NCBI GenBank assembly: GCA_903832005.1
Contig: CAIKZO010000106.1
Coordinates: 1 to 55,573 of the forward strand
DNA from: Enhydrobacter aerosaccus
GTDB taxonomy: Bacteria; Pseudomonadota; Alphaproteobacteria; Reyranellales; Reyranellaceae
DNA length: 55,573 nt
Direction of reading: 5' to 3'
Part shown: one piece after another, positions 33,265 to 42,753 of the stretch
Layout of the letters: the number at the start of each line of letters is the position of its first letter
Position numbering within the stretch: the first letter of the stretch is position 1
The notes under the pieces: generated by a model
Seen by the model: the letters and a program-made list of their open reading frames with translations, nothing else
Databases searched by the model: none
What the model was told of the DNA's origin: nothing
Made by a program: the position numbers and the translations under genes

Positions 33265-34473
33265 ATGCGCCGTACGATCACTTTGCTCGCGCTTCTCGCC
33301 GCTCCCATTCTCACCGCCGGTCAGGTCTTCGCTGCCGATCCGCCCAAACCGGCGGTCGCTGCCGCGGCTGCCGCTTCGACGGCGCCCGCCGTGCCTGGCC
33401 TTTGGCTGCTGACCGACTACCCGTCGCAGACCGTGCGGCCGGGCGAGGCCACCACTATCCGGTTCAAGCTGCAGAACTCAGGCATCGCGCCAGAGACGCT
33501 TGCCGTCTCGGTCGACGGCGTCCCGGCCGGTTGGAAGATCGAGCTGATGGGTAACGGCCAGCCGATCGCGGCGGCGATGGCGCCGACCAACGACAGCGTG
33601 GCGTTGCAGCTTCGTGTCGACGTGCCGAAGGATGCCAAGCCCGGCTCGCAGAACATCGTCGTGCATGCCAAGGGCGCGACCCAGTCGATCGACCTGCCGA
33701 TGACGCTCACCATCGGCAAGGAAGTGCCGGCCAAGCTTGCGATCAAGACGCAGCTGCCGTCGCTGATCGGCACCTCGAAGTCGTCGTTCGACTATACGCT
33801 GTCGGTCACCAACGACAGCGGCAAGGAGATGACGGTGGCGCTGGCGGCCCAGTCGCCGGGCAATTTCCAGACGACCTTCACGGAAGGATACGGCACCAAC
33901 GAGATCAGCTCCTTGCCGATCGAGGCGGGCGCCTCGAAGGACATCAAGGTCAAGGTGCGGCCGCCGCAGGAGATCAAGGCCGGTGACTATCCGGTGCTGG
34001 TCAAGGTCTCGGCGGAGGGTGCCACGGCCGAGCAGAAGGTGACCCTGCAGATCAGTGGCCAGGGCGCGCTCTCGCTCACCAGCAAGGACGGACGCCTGAG
34101 CGGCGAGGCGCAGGTCGGCAAAACCGCCGACTACATGCTGGTCGTCGGCAACGACGGCACCGCGCCGATCGAGAATGTTGAGATGTCGGGTTCGGTTCCG
34201 GCCGACTGGAAGGTCGAGTTCAACCCGAAGACTCTTCCGAGCGTGGCGCCAAACGAGAAGAAGGAAGTGAAGGTCTCGGTGACGCCGTCGGAGAAGGCGA
34301 TTGCCGGCGACTACGTTGCCTCCTTCCGCGCGGGCGGCCGGGGCGATTCGAAGTCGGCCGACTATCGCATCACCGTCACGACCTCGACCCTGTGGGGCAT
34401 GGTCGGAATCGGCATCATCGCCATTGCGCTGCTGGTCTTGCTGGGAGCGGTCGCGCGCTTCGGCCGGCGCTAA
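33265..34473 (+). CDS. NEW3-domain exported protein with C-terminal anchor
   Basis: A 402-residue protein. Sec signal (MRRTITLLALLAAPILTAG), then an Ala-rich linker and three immunoglobulin-like repeats (about 50-370) with the NEW3 pattern: SQTVRPGEATTIRFKLQNSG, VPAGWKIELM, and the related blocks GKEMTVALAAQSPGN and VEMSGSVPADWKVEFNPKTL. A single C-terminal membrane helix (MVGIGIIAIALLVLLGAV) ends in FGRR, so the domains face outward. It sits directly before an ABC-2 ATPase and permease, an arrangement repeated in many bacteria. Its role is probably partner or sensor of that exporter. Confidence 0.88.
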   Translation: MRRTITLLALLAAPILTAGQVFAADPPKPAVAAAAAASTAPAVPGLWLLTDYPSQTVRPGEATTIRFKLQNSGIAPETLAVSVDGVPAGWKIELMGNGQPIAAAMAPTNDSVALQLRVDVPKDAKPGSQNIVVHAKGATQSIDLPMTLTIGKEVPAKLAIKTQLPSLIGTSKSSFDYTLSVTNDSGKEMTVALAAQSPGNFQTTFTEGYGTNEISSLPIEAGASKDIKVKVRPPQEIKAGDYPVLVKVSAEGATAEQKVTLQISGQGALSLTSKDGRLSGEAQVGKTADYMLVVGNDGTAPIENVEMSGSVPADWKVEFNPKTLPSVAPNEKKEVKVSVTPSEKAIAGDYVASFRAGGRGDSKSADYRITVTTSTLWGMVGIGIIAIALLVLLGAVARFGRR

Positions 34474-34488
34474 CGGCCGGTGGCGACG

Positions 34489-35427
34489 ATGAGTGACAAC
34501 GTCATCGAAGCCCGCGGATTGTTGAAGCTCTATGGTGCGGCCCGAGCGGTCGACGCCATCGATCTCGACATCCGTCGTGGCGAGATCTTCGGCCTGCTCG
34601 GCCCCAACGGGGCCGGCAAAACGACGACCATCCTGATGATGCTGGGTCTGACCGAGACCAGCGGCGGCTCGGTCTCGGTGCTGGGCTTCGATCCCGTACG
34701 CCAGCCGCTGCAGGTCAAGCGGCGCGTCGGCTATCTGCCCGACGCGGTGGGCTTCTACGACCATATGACGGCGCGCGAGAACCTCACCTACACCGCGCGC
34801 CTGCTCGCCATCCCGCGCCGCGAGAGCCATGGCCGGATCATGGAGGCCCTCAAGAACGTGTCGCTCGACGACGTTGCCGACAAGCGGGTCGCCACCTTCT
34901 CGCGCGGCATGCGCCAGCGGCTTGGCATCGCCGAGATCGTGATGAAGCGGGCCGAGGTCGCGATCCTCGACGAGCCGACGTCGGGTCTCGACCCGCATGC
35001 CACCTTCGAGCTGCTGGAGATGATCCGCGGCTTGAAGAAAGCCGGCGTCGCGGTGCTGCTGTCGTCCCACCTGCTCGATCGCGTGCAGAGCGTTTGCGAC
35101 CGCGTGGCGCTGTTCAACAAGGGCAAGATCGCCCTGATGGGCACGGTAGTCGAACTCGCCAATCAGGTGCTGGGGGCAGGCCATCCGCTCCTCGTCGAAG
35201 CAAGTGGCATCGATGTGGCTGCGGCGCTGCGCGGCGTCGAGGGCGTGCAGCAGGTCGTGTCGGCCGGCGAGGGCGCCTGGCGTGTCGTCGCCGATCGCGA
35301 CGTGCGTGCCGCGGTAGCGCAGCGGATCGTCTCGGCGGGTGGGGCGCTGACCAAGCTTTCCGACCTGCAGCCCAGCCTGGAAGAAGTCTACACGCACTAT
35401 TTCGAGGGAGAGCGCCATGCAGCGTGA
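34489..35427 (+). CDS. ABC transporter ATP-binding protein (NosF/CcmA-like)
   Basis: A 312-residue ATPase with Walker [13 protein letters not shown]-loop [11 protein letters not shown], signature [16 protein letters not shown] (divergent from LSGGQ), Walker [13 protein letters not shown] and switch His in LLSSHLL, plus a C-terminal extension of about 100 residues as in ABC-2 exporters. The ATG at 34489 is used; GTG at 34480 would add three residues. Its stop overlaps the permease start by 11 bases. It drives the exporter formed with the next gene. Confidence 0.9.
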   Translation: MSDNVIEARGLLKLYGAARAVDAIDLDIRRGEIFGLLGPNGAGKTTTILMMLGLTETSGGSVSVLGFDPVRQPLQVKRRVGYLPDAVGFYDHMTARENLTYTARLLAIPRRESHGRIMEALKNVSLDDVADKRVATFSRGMRQRLGIAEIVMKRAEVAILDEPTSGLDPHATFELLEMIRGLKKAGVAVLLSSHLLDRVQSVCDRVALFNKGKIALMGTVVELANQVLGAGHPLLVEASGIDVAAALRGVEGVQQVVSAGEGAWRVVADRDVRAAVAQRIVSAGGALTKLSDLQPSLEEVYTHYFEGERHAA

Positions 35428-36373
35428 GGGCTCACCCTTCACCGGCCTCGGACCGGTGTTCATCAAGGAACTGTCCGATCACCTGACCAGCGTCCGCATG
35501 ATGGTGCTGACCCTGTTCGTTATCGTGTTCGGTGCGTTTCCCGTTGCCTCGTCGCTGCAGACCCTGCGGACGGTCGTCGGCGCCGATGCCTATCTTTATC
35601 TCCGCATCTTCACCATCGAGCCGGAGCAGGTGCCGATCTCCTTCATCACGGCGCTGAACTTCATCATCCCGTTGATGGCGATCGGCCTTGGCTTCGATTC
35701 TGTAAATAGCGAATTCAATCGCCGCACGCTTTCCCGCGTGCTGTCGCAGCCGATTTATCGCGACGCGCTGCTGCTGGGCAAATTCCTGGGCGGGCTGATG
35801 ACCCTGGCGGTTGGGCTGCTGGCGTTGTGGCTGATCGTGTTTGGCGCCGGCCTGCTGCTGCTCGGCATTCCGCCGCGTGGGGTCGAGGTTGCGCGCGCCT
35901 TCGGCTTCCTGCTGGTGGCGATCGCCTATGGCGGCGTGTGGCTCTCGGTCTCGATGCTGTTCTCGGTGGTGTTCCGTTCGACCGCGACCTCGGCGCTCTG
36001 TGCGCTCGGCATGTGGCTGTTCTTCTTCATCCTGTGGCCGATGATCGCCAATGCGCTGGTGCTGGGCTTCGCGCCCCGCGAGATCACGACCGTCGACCAG
36101 TATGTCGGCATCCAGCAACTGGCGATCGCGCTGCAACGCTTGTCGCCCGGAACCTTGTTCAGCGAGGCCCTGCTTGGCCTGTTGAACCCGGAAACGCGGA
36201 CCTTGGGCTTCATGCTGCCCCAGCAGATGCGCGGGGCGATCCCGAACGCGCCGCTGCCGCTCGACCAAAGCCTGCTCTTGATCTGGCCGCAGGTTACCGG
36301 TCTGATCGCGGGCATGATCGTGGTGTTCGCCGCCGCCTACGTGGTCTTCCAGCGCGAGGAAGTACGCGCCTGA
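35417..36373 (+). CDS. ABC-2 type permease (NosY-like)
   Basis: A 318-residue inner-membrane protein with six predicted helices and a large loop between the first and second (about 50-75). The cytosolic coupling stretch [26 protein letters not shown] is typical of the NosY subfamily. It overlaps the ATPase gene and, by about four bases, the next gene. Together with the NEW3 protein it forms a possible lipid, polysaccharide or copper-handling exporter; the sequence does not say which. Confidence 0.9.
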   Translation: MQREGSPFTGLGPVFIKELSDHLTSVRMMVLTLFVIVFGAFPVASSLQTLRTVVGADAYLYLRIFTIEPEQVPISFITALNFIIPLMAIGLGFDSVNSEFNRRTLSRVLSQPIYRDALLLGKFLGGLMTLAVGLLALWLIVFGAGLLLLGIPPRGVEVARAFGFLLVAIAYGGVWLSVSMLFSVVFRSTATSALCALGMWLFFFILWPMIANALVLGFAPREITTVDQYVGIQQLAIALQRLSPGTLFSEALLGLLNPETRTLGFMLPQQMRGAIPNAPLPLDQSLLLIWPQVTGLIAGMIVVFAAAYVVFQREEVRA

Positions 36374-37068
36374 AAGACTGGACCCTCGCTGCCGCGCTCA
36401 ACAATGCGCGCTGGTGCAATGCCGTGTGCTTCGCGCACGGCACGGTGGGACGTTTTTTGGTCCATACCTGGGTGAACGCGGAAACGGTGCCGCGCTTCTA
36501 TCCCAACGTCGTGTCCCTGACGACGGGTGCCGCCGACATCGACGAGCAGCGCCAGATCGTCGACATGCTGCTGAAGTCGAACCTGCCCGGTCGCTGGGCG
36601 GTGAAGGACAGTTTCAAGACGCTCGACATCGCGCGCCTGGGCTTCGACGTGCTGTTCGAGGCCAACTGGATCCGCCTGCTGCCGTCCAAGCCTGAGGTCA
36701 TCGGCTTTCCGAGATCGGGTGCGCTGGTCTCGGGCCTTTCCTGGGAGCGGGCCAAGCCGGGCGGCGACGCTTTTCCTGCCGCGTTGTTCAGCGACGAGAA
36801 CTTCGCGATGTTCTCGGGTAGCCGCAACGGCGCGATCGTGGCGGGCGGCACGCTCTACAACGCCGATGGCGTCGTGGGCATTTCCAATGTCGTCGCCGAT
36901 GTCGATGAAGCACCGGCGGTGTGGCGCGACCTCGCGATCCTGGCGGGAAGTACGTTCCCCAGCATGCCGCTGGTCGGCTACGAGTCGGGGGACGAGCTGA
37001 AAGCCGCGCGTCAGGCCGGCTTCGAACTCGGCGATGAGCTGCGCATCTGGGTCAAGTCGCCGGACTAA
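36370..37068 (+). CDS. Hypothetical protein with GNAT-like C-terminus
   Basis: About 232 residues. The frame overlaps the permease stop at a CTG (36370), with no ATG/GTG/TTG nearby; GTG at 36424 is the next option but would drop a well-formed N-terminus ([20 protein letters not shown]). The final part (NVVADVDEAPAVWRDLAILA, FPSMPLVGYESGDELKAARQ, AGFELGDELRIWVKSPD) resembles the beta4-alpha4-beta5 end of GNAT acetyltransferases, though the acetyl-CoA loop is not clear. Last gene of the NEW3/ABC unit. Confidence 0.6.
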   Translation: MKDWTLAAALNNARWCNAVCFAHGTVGRFLVHTWVNAETVPRFYPNVVSLTTGAADIDEQRQIVDMLLKSNLPGRWAVKDSFKTLDIARLGFDVLFEANWIRLLPSKPEVIGFPRSGALVSGLSWERAKPGGDAFPAALFSDENFAMFSGSRNGAIVAGGTLYNADGVVGISNVVADVDEAPAVWRDLAILAGSTFPSMPLVGYESGDELKAARQAGFELGDELRIWVKSPD

Positions 37069-37114
37069 CTCTTCCGGGACCGCGGGCCTGGAGGCTCGCC
37101 GTCCCACAAGACAC

Positions 37115-37807
37115 TCAAGGTGTGTAGCCGCAGGCTTTCAGCGCCGCGAGCATATGTGCGGGTGGCGACGCGGTCACCGAGATGGGCGGCTTGGTTTTCG
37201 ACAACGGCAATACGATCGCATGGCTCTGCAGATGGAGCTGCTGGCCCGGCGCTACCTTGCCGTAGAGCCGGTCGCCGATCACCGGGCATCCGGCATGGGC
37301 GCAATGCACGCGGATCTGATGGGTGCGGCCAGTCTCGGGCTTCAATTCGAGCCAGGTCATACCGGGCGCGCGTCCCATCACCTTGTAGCGCGTTAGAGAC
37401 TGCTGGCCCTTGTCAGAGACTTTCACCGACCATCCGGCCTTGGTGTTGAGCTTGAGCAGGGACGCGTCGAACACGCCTTCTTCGGCCGGCGGGCTGCCCT
37501 CGACCACGGCCCAGTAGGTCTTCTCGGTGTCGCGGCCGGAGAAGAGGCGGCCAAGCTTGGCCAGGGCCTTGGGATGACGCCCGAGCACGAGGACGCCTGC
37601 TGTGTCGGCATCGAGACGATGTGCCAGTGCCGGCGGCCGCGGCAGGCCAAAGCGCAGGTCATCGAAACATTCTTCGAGGTTCGGCGCGCCGCTCGGTCCC
37701 GAATGCACCGCAAGGCCCGCGGGCTTGTCGATGACGAGGATCAGCCCGTCGCGATGCAGCACGCGCGCCTGGATCTGCTCGGCAGAGAGAGGCGGTGGGC
37801 GTCTCAA
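37115..37807 (-). CDS. RluA-family RNA pseudouridine synthase
   Basis: A 230-residue enzyme that isomerises uridine in RNA. The catalytic Asp is in AHRLDADTAGVLVLGR, and the other conserved blocks are VIDKPAGLAVHSG and LKPETGRTHQIRVH. The TTG at 37807 follows the amidase stop by seven bases and gives MRRPPPLSAEQIQ; the frame is open further but that extension overlaps the amidase. No S4 domain, so it is RluA-like rather than RluD-like. Which rRNA or tRNA site it modifies cannot be inferred. Confidence 0.85.
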   Translation of the reverse strand: MRRPPPLSAEQIQARVLHRDGLILVIDKPAGLAVHSGPSGAPNLEECFDDLRFGLPRPPALAHRLDADTAGVLVLGRHPKALAKLGRLFSGRDTEKTYWAVVEGSPPAEEGVFDASLLKLNTKAGWSVKVSDKGQQSLTRYKVMGRAPGMTWLELKPETGRTHQIRVHCAHAGCPVIGDRLYGKVAPGQQLHLQSHAIVLPLSKTKPPISVTASPPAHMLAALKACGYTP

Positions 37808-37814
37808 AGGCCAC

Positions 37815-39242
37815 TCATGAGAAAGACGGCCAGCGGTCGAGCCAGCTTTCGCTCGCCTCGTAGAGGGCCGCGGCGCGCAGCACAGAGAACTCGTCACGGA
37901 AGCGGCCGACGATCTGCAGGCCGATAGGCAGGCCTTCTCCGTCGTAGCCGCTGCACACCGTGATCGCCGGATGGCCGGTAATGTTGAACGGCATGGTGTA
38001 GGGAAACCAATTGCGCCGCAGTTCGCCTACCTCGATGCCGTCGATCTTGATCGGCTCGAACAGGTCCTGGTCGATCGGCAGGGCCGTGCGCGAGAGGGTG
38101 GGCGTCACCAGATAGTCGGCGTCATGGAACCAGCGCTGTACCGTGCGGAAGAGGTCGGTGCGCTGGAACATGGCGCGCTGATAGTCGGCGCCGGTCCATT
38201 GCTCGGCCTGCGCTACCTGGCGGACCAGCGACGGCGAGACCTTGTTGTCCTCGCGCAGGATCATGTCGCCGAAGCGCGCCCGCCATGTCGTGTGGTTGAT
38301 CACCTTCCAGATCGGCTCCATGTCGGGCAGCGGCTCGGTAAGCTCGACCAGCTCGGCGCCGAGATCCGCGAGCTTTCCCAGCGCGCGCTCGAACGACAGG
38401 CGCACGTCCTTGGCGACGACCGTGTTGCCGAGCGTCAGGCTGTAAAGGATGCGCTTTTCCTTTAAGTCGCCGTAGGGCTTGGCGGCGTTGATGTAGTCCT
38501 TGGGCTCGACGCCGATCGACCAGGGATCGGACGCGTGCGGGCCGGCCATCGACCACAGCATCAGGCCGGTGTCCTCGACCGTGCGCGTCATCGGCGTGAC
38601 GTAAGTGTAGTTGCCGAAGGCGTCGGCCACCTGGCTGTGCGGGATCACGCCGTTGCTCTGCTTCAGCCCGACCATGCCGTTGGCCGCGGCCGGAATGCGG
38701 GTCGAGCCGCCGCCGTCGGTGGCGATGCCGATCGGGCCGATGCCGGCCGCGACGGCGACTGCCGCACCACCGCTCGAACCGCCCGACGTGCGTTCGGCGC
38801 TCCAGGCGTTACGTGTGCGGCCGAACAGCGGCGCATCAGTCAGCGACTTGTGGCCGAACTCGGGAGTCGTAGTCTTGCCGAACAGGATGGCGCCGACAGC
38901 CTTCATACGGGCGGCCGCCACCGCGTCTTCCTTCGGCACGTTGTCCTCGTAGGAGAGGGCGCCAAACGTCGTGCGCACACCCGCGGTGTTCACCAGGTCC
39001 TTGGCGGCGAAGGGGATGCCGTGGAGAAGCCCCAGCGCCTCGCCTTTCATCACGTCATCCTCGGCCTTCTGCGCTGCCGCCATCGCCATTTCGGGCACCA
39101 GGGTGATGAAGCAGTTCAGCACCGGCTGCAGTCTCTCCGCGCGCGTCAGCACCGCCTTCATCACGTCGACCGGCGAGACCTCTTTCGCCCCGATCTTCTC
39201 GCGCAGGACGGCGGCCGACAGACGACAGAGGTCGTCGCTCAT
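37815..39242 (-). CDS. Amidase (amidase-signature family), second copy
   Basis: A 475-residue amidase with the Lys of PFAAKDLVNTAG, cis-Ser in TSGGSSGGAAVA and nucleophile Ser in TDGGGSTRIPAA. The start overlaps the upstream FAH-family stop by four bases (ATGA), so the two are made together. It is not closely similar to the amidase at 23335-24741. A carbon-nitrogen hydrolase next to a fumarylacetoacetase-like enzyme suggests degradation of an acylated amide. Confidence 0.92.
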   Translation of the reverse strand: MSDDLCRLSAAVLREKIGAKEVSPVDVMKAVLTRAERLQPVLNCFITLVPEMAMAAAQKAEDDVMKGEALGLLHGIPFAAKDLVNTAGVRTTFGALSYEDNVPKEDAVAAARMKAVGAILFGKTTTPEFGHKSLTDAPLFGRTRNAWSAERTSGGSSGGAAVAVAAGIGPIGIATDGGGSTRIPAAANGMVGLKQSNGVIPHSQVADAFGNYTYVTPMTRTVEDTGLMLWSMAGPHASDPWSIGVEPKDYINAAKPYGDLKEKRILYSLTLGNTVVAKDVRLSFERALGKLADLGAELVELTEPLPDMEPIWKVINHTTWRARFGDMILREDNKVSPSLVRQVAQAEQWTGADYQRAMFQRTDLFRTVQRWFHDADYLVTPTLSRTALPIDQDLFEPIKIDGIEVGELRRNWFPYTMPFNITGHPAITVCSGYDGEGLPIGLQIVGRFRDEFSVLRAAALYEASESWLDRWPSFS

Positions 39243-40354
39243 TTGAGCAGGCCGCGGCCGGCGAGGTTGCGCATCAGTGCCGATATGCCGAACGTCCACG
39301 GCGCGATCTTGTCGCAATGGTTCACCTTGTTGGTGAGCGTGCCAAGCTTGGGCGAGCTGATCGAGACGATGTCGCCCACCATGTGGGTGAAGCCGGTGCC
39401 GCCCGGTGTGCGTGGCTCGGTCGGCGCGAAGAGCGTGCCGGTCATCAGCGCCATGCCGTCGGGATACTGATGCGTCTTGCCCATGGCATTGGTCACCAGT
39501 TCGAGCGGATCGCGGCTGATCTTGGAGAGATCGCTCGAGCCGCGCAGGCGGAACTGGTCGGGGCCGGTCACTTCGAGATCGACCTTGGCCTTGCGGACGT
39601 CGTCGAGGGTGAAGGTCTGGTCGAACAGCCGGACGAACGGTCCCAGCGAGCAGGAGGCGTTGTTGTCCTTGGCAATGCCCAACAGAAGAGCGCTGCGGCC
39701 TTCCATGTCGCGCAGGTTCACGTCGTTGCCGAGCGTCGCGCCCACGATCTTCCCGGCGGAGTTCACGATCAGCGTGACCTCGGGCTCGGGGTTGTTCCAG
39801 TCGGAGTCCGAGCGAATGCCGATCTCCGCGCCGTAGCCGACGGCCGCCATCGGCGGCGCTTTGGTGAAGATCTCGGCGTAGGGGCCGATCCCGACCTCGA
39901 GATAGGGCGACCAGGCGCCGCGTGCCATCAGGGTCTTCTTGAGTGACTCGGCTTCGGCGGAGCCCGGCTTGATGGTGGTGACATCGGCACCGATGATCGA
40001 GTTCAGTTCCCCGCGCACCTGCTCGGCGCGACCGGGATCGCCCTTGGCGTGCTCCTCGATCAGCCGTTCGAGAAGGCTGACCGCAAAGGTGACGCCGGCG
40101 GCCTTGAGCGCCTGCAAGTCGACCGGCGCCAGCAGGCTGCCGGTCATTTCTTCCAGCGAACCCAGCCGCTCGCCCTTGGAACGGGCCAGTGCGACAGGAT
40201 CGCTCGCATTGCACAGATCGGCCACCGTCGGGACCGCCGCCGTGATGTCGAAAACACCGTCAGCGCGCACCGAAACCACGCTGGGGCCGTGTTTTCCCTG
40301 GACCCGCCCGATCAGGGTGCCGGCCGTACCGTCTTCCGGAAGAATTTCTGTCAC
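39239..40354 (-). CDS. Fumarylacetoacetate-hydrolase-family protein
   Basis: A 371-residue FAH-type hydrolase/dehydratase. The metal-binding acids are in NNPEPEVTLIV and LGNDVNLRDMEGR; the active-site block GAWSPYLEVGIGPYAEIF precedes them. Members cleave carbon-carbon bonds of acylpyruvates or dehydrate 2-keto-3-deoxy sugar acids; this length suits the dehydratase-type subgroup. The GTG at 40354 follows AGAGGGA. It is divergent from a dihydrodipicolinate-synthase-like aldolase gene, which also fits 2-keto-3-deoxy acid chemistry. Confidence 0.85.
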   Translation of the reverse strand: MTEILPEDGTAGTLIGRVQGKHGPSVVSVRADGVFDITAAVPTVADLCNASDPVALARSKGERLGSLEEMTGSLLAPVDLQALKAAGVTFAVSLLERLIEEHAKGDPGRAEQVRGELNSIIGADVTTIKPGSAEAESLKKTLMARGAWSPYLEVGIGPYAEIFTKAPPMAAVGYGAEIGIRSDSDWNNPEPEVTLIVNSAGKIVGATLGNDVNLRDMEGRSALLLGIAKDNNASCSLGPFVRLFDQTFTLDDVRKAKVDLEVTGPDQFRLRGSSDLSKISRDPLELVTNAMGKTHQYPDGMALMTGTLFAPTEPRTPGGTGFTHMVGDIVSISSPKLGTLTNKVNHCDKIAPWTFGISALMRNLAGRGLLK

Positions 40355-40425
40355 TGGACGTCCCTCTTTACGTGGGAGGCGCTTCGTTGCACAAAAGGCG
40401 CGCCGTTTCCCGGAGTATTAAAATC

Positions 40426-41367
40426 ATGGCTGCAGCGCGGATCAAAGGCGTTCTTTCGCCCGTCGTCACCCCTTTCAAGCGTGATCTGTCGCCCGACGTC
40501 GGCCGCTTCATCGCCCACTGCAAGTGGCTGATCAGCCAGGATTGCGGCCTGGCCATGTTCGGCACCAACTCCGAGGCCAATTCGATGTCGGCGGAGGAGC
40601 GCATGGGCCTGCTCGACAAGGTGGTCGCCGCGGGCGTGCCGACCGATCGCATGATGCCGGGCACCGGTTCGTGCTCGATCAACGAGGCCGCCAAGGTGAG
40701 CGCGCATGCCACCAAGCATGGCGTCTCGGGCGTGCTGATGCTGCCGCCGTTCTATTACAAGGGCGTTCCGGAGGAGGGGCTGTTCCGCTTCTTCTCGGAG
40801 GTCGTCCAGCGAGTCGGCGACGACAAGCTCCGTGTCTATCTCTATCACATCCCGCCCGTCTCGGCGGTGCCGATCACGCACAAGCTGGTCGAGCGGCTGA
40901 TGAAGGCCTATCCGAAGCAGATCGCCGGCATGAAGGACTCGTCGGACGACTGGACGCACACCAAGAGCATGATCGACGCCTTCGCCAAGGACGGCTTCGA
41001 CGTGTTCTCCGGCAACGAGAAGCCGCTGATCGAGAACATCAAGTCGGGCGGCGCGGGCTGCATCAGCGCCACGGCCAACATCAACCCGGGCAAGATCGCC
41101 GAGACCTACAAGAAGTACGCGACGCCCGAAGGCGAGAAGCTGCAGAGCTGGATCAACGAAGTGCGCGGCGTCATGCAGGGCTACGTGATGATCCCGGGCC
41201 TGAAGTACTGCATCGCGCACTACGGCGCCGATGCCGCCTGGACGCCGGTGCGTCCGCCGCTGGTCGAGACCGACGAGGCGTCCGGCAAGGACATGATCGC
41301 CAAGCTCGACAAGCTGGGCTTCACCATGCCGGGCCTTGCCCAAGCGATGGCGGTTGCGGCTGAATAG
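40426..41367 (+). CDS. Dihydrodipicolinate-synthase-family lyase (DapA-like)
   Basis: A 313-residue class I aldolase. The Schiff-base Lys is in IAGMKDSSDDW, and the Tyr in VYLYHIPPVS. The usual GTTGE motif is replaced by GTNSEANSMS, which argues against true DapA and for a pyruvate- or 2-keto-acid-dependent lyase. The ATG at 40426 is used because the N-terminal MAAARIKGVLSPVVTPFK is the family start. The gene is divergent from the FAH-family gene and its stop directly abuts the MurA stop. Confidence 0.87.
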   Translation: MAAARIKGVLSPVVTPFKRDLSPDVGRFIAHCKWLISQDCGLAMFGTNSEANSMSAEERMGLLDKVVAAGVPTDRMMPGTGSCSINEAAKVSAHATKHGVSGVLMLPPFYYKGVPEEGLFRFFSEVVQRVGDDKLRVYLYHIPPVSAVPITHKLVERLMKAYPKQIAGMKDSSDDWTHTKSMIDAFAKDGFDVFSGNEKPLIENIKSGGAGCISATANINPGKIAETYKKYATPEGEKLQSWINEVRGVMQGYVMIPGLKYCIAHYGADAAWTPVRPPLVETDEASGKDMIAKLDKLGFTMPGLAQAMAVAAE

Positions 41368-42693
41368 CTAACGGTCGGTGTCGGAGCGAACGACGTTCGC
41401 TCCGCACGCCGCCAGCTTCTCCTGCATATTGTCGTAACCCCGGTCGAGATGATCGAGGCCGTCGAGTGTCGTCTTGCCGGTGCCTCCGAGGGCTGCGACG
41501 ACGAGGGCTGCGGCGGCACGGATGTCGGTGCAGGTGACGGCAGCGCCGTCGAGGCGATCGACGCCACGCACCAGCGCGGTGCGTCCCATCACCGAGATAT
41601 TGGCGCCCATCTTGCGCAACTCGCCGACGTGATGGAAGCGATGCTCGAAGATCGTTTCAGTGATGGCGCTGGCGCCGCGGGCGCGCGTCAGGAGCGCCAT
41701 CACGGGTGCCTGCAGGTCGGTGGCAAACTCGGGATAGGGGCCAGTGGTGACGTCGATGCCGTTCAGGCTGCCCTTGGCCCGGCGCGCCATGACGCCGCCG
41801 TCCATCTCGCTGAGGTCGACACCTGCCGCTGCAAAGGATGCCGACGCCGCGCCTAAAAGATCGATCCGGCTGTGCGCGAGGAACAGTTCGCCGTCGGTGA
41901 TGGCGGTGGCACAGGCGAGCGTTCCGAATTCGATGCGATCGGGCAGCACGGCGTGGATGGTGCCGGCGAGCGGGAGGCCGCCCTCGATCGTGAGGATGTG
42001 GCTGCCGATGCCACCGATCCTCGCGCCCATGCCGGTGAGGCAGAGGGCGAGATCGGCGATCTCTGGCTCCAGCGCGGCATTGCGAATGATCGTCGTGCCG
42101 CGGGCCAGCACTGCCGCGAGCAGCAGGTTCTCGGTCGCGCCGACGGACGGCATCGGCAGCAAGATCTCGGCGCCGCGCAGGCCGTGGGGTGCGGTGGCGT
42201 GGATCACGCCGGCTTCGAGATCGACCGTGGCACCCATGGCGCGCAGTCCTGCGATATGGAAGTCGATGCCGCGCAGGCCGATCGCATCGCCACCCGGTAG
42301 CGGCAAGCGGGCTTCGCCGCAGCGGGCCAGCAGCGCGCCCAGTAACAGGACGGAGGCACGCATGCGCGTCACGAGGTCGGGATCGACGCTGCGCGGTCGC
42401 ACCTTGTCGGCGGAGATCGTGAGCGACAGGCCGGCCGAGGTGGGCGACCAGTTCATCTCACAGCCGAGGCCCTGGAGGAGGCTCGCGAGAACGGCGACGT
42501 CGAGCGTGGCCGGGACGTTGTGCAGGGTGACCAGGTGCGGCGTCAGCAGTGCCGATACCATGAGCGGCAGCACGGCATTCTTGGCGCCGCTGATGGGATA
42601 GGTACCGACGAGCGGCGTGCCGCCTCTTATGGCGAGCGTACGGCCGGGATGGGGCCGCCACCAGGGGGCGGCGGGGAGAGGGGCGGTTGTCAT
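41368..42693 (-). CDS. murA: MurA-type UDP-GlcNAc enolpyruvyltransferase with Cys-to-Asp active site
   Basis: A 441-residue enolpyruvyltransferase that starts peptidoglycan precursor synthesis by moving enolpyruvate from PEP to UDP-GlcNAc. Hallmarks are ISGAKNAVLPLM (substrate Lys/Asn), TGPYPEFATDLQAP (the catalytic Asp), and CTDIRAAAALVVA (late Arg). The loop that in E. coli has Cys115 (GGCTIG) reads PGGDAIGLRG here, so the nucleophilic Cys is Asp at residue 136. Known Asp-type MurA enzymes (Mycobacterium, Chlamydia) are active but fosfomycin-resistant. The ATG at 42693 is used; a GTG at 42702 adds three residues. It could be the housekeeping enzyme or a second MurA. Confidence 0.88.
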   Translation of the reverse strand: MTTAPLPAAPWWRPHPGRTLAIRGGTPLVGTYPISGAKNAVLPLMVSALLTPHLVTLHNVPATLDVAVLASLLQGLGCEMNWSPTSAGLSLTISADKVRPRSVDPDLVTRMRASVLLLGALLARCGEARLPLPGGDAIGLRGIDFHIAGLRAMGATVDLEAGVIHATAPHGLRGAEILLPMPSVGATENLLLAAVLARGTTIIRNAALEPEIADLALCLTGMGARIGGIGSHILTIEGGLPLAGTIHAVLPDRIEFGTLACATAITDGELFLAHSRIDLLGAASASFAAAGVDLSEMDGGVMARRAKGSLNGIDVTTGPYPEFATDLQAPVMALLTRARGASAITETIFEHRFHHVGELRKMGANISVMGRTALVRGVDRLDGAAVTCTDIRAAAALVVAALGGTGKTTLDGLDHLDRGYDNMQEKLAACGANVVRSDTDR

Positions 42694-42717
42694 TGGAACC
42701 ACGATAAGCAGTCGGCG

Positions 42718-42747
42718 TTGACAGCACTACAATCACAAGATTATAAA
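42718..42747 (+). promoter_or_regulatory. Strong sigma-70-type promoter of the leader/GNAT unit
   Basis: A perfect TTGACA (42718-42723) and TATAAA (42742-42747) are separated by 18 bases (17 for TTATAA). The start point, seven bases on, falls at about 42754, exactly the A of an ATG. This predicts a leaderless transcript. A TATAAT on the opposite strand (42740-42745) may serve the divergent murA gene. Confidence 0.75.
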
Positions 42748-42753
42748 ATCACC

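Noticed and set aside
33478..35466. 662-codon minus-strand ORF opposite the NEW3 and ABC genes
   Set aside because: His/Arg/Asp-rich low-information translation, typical of an antisense shadow of GC-rich genes.
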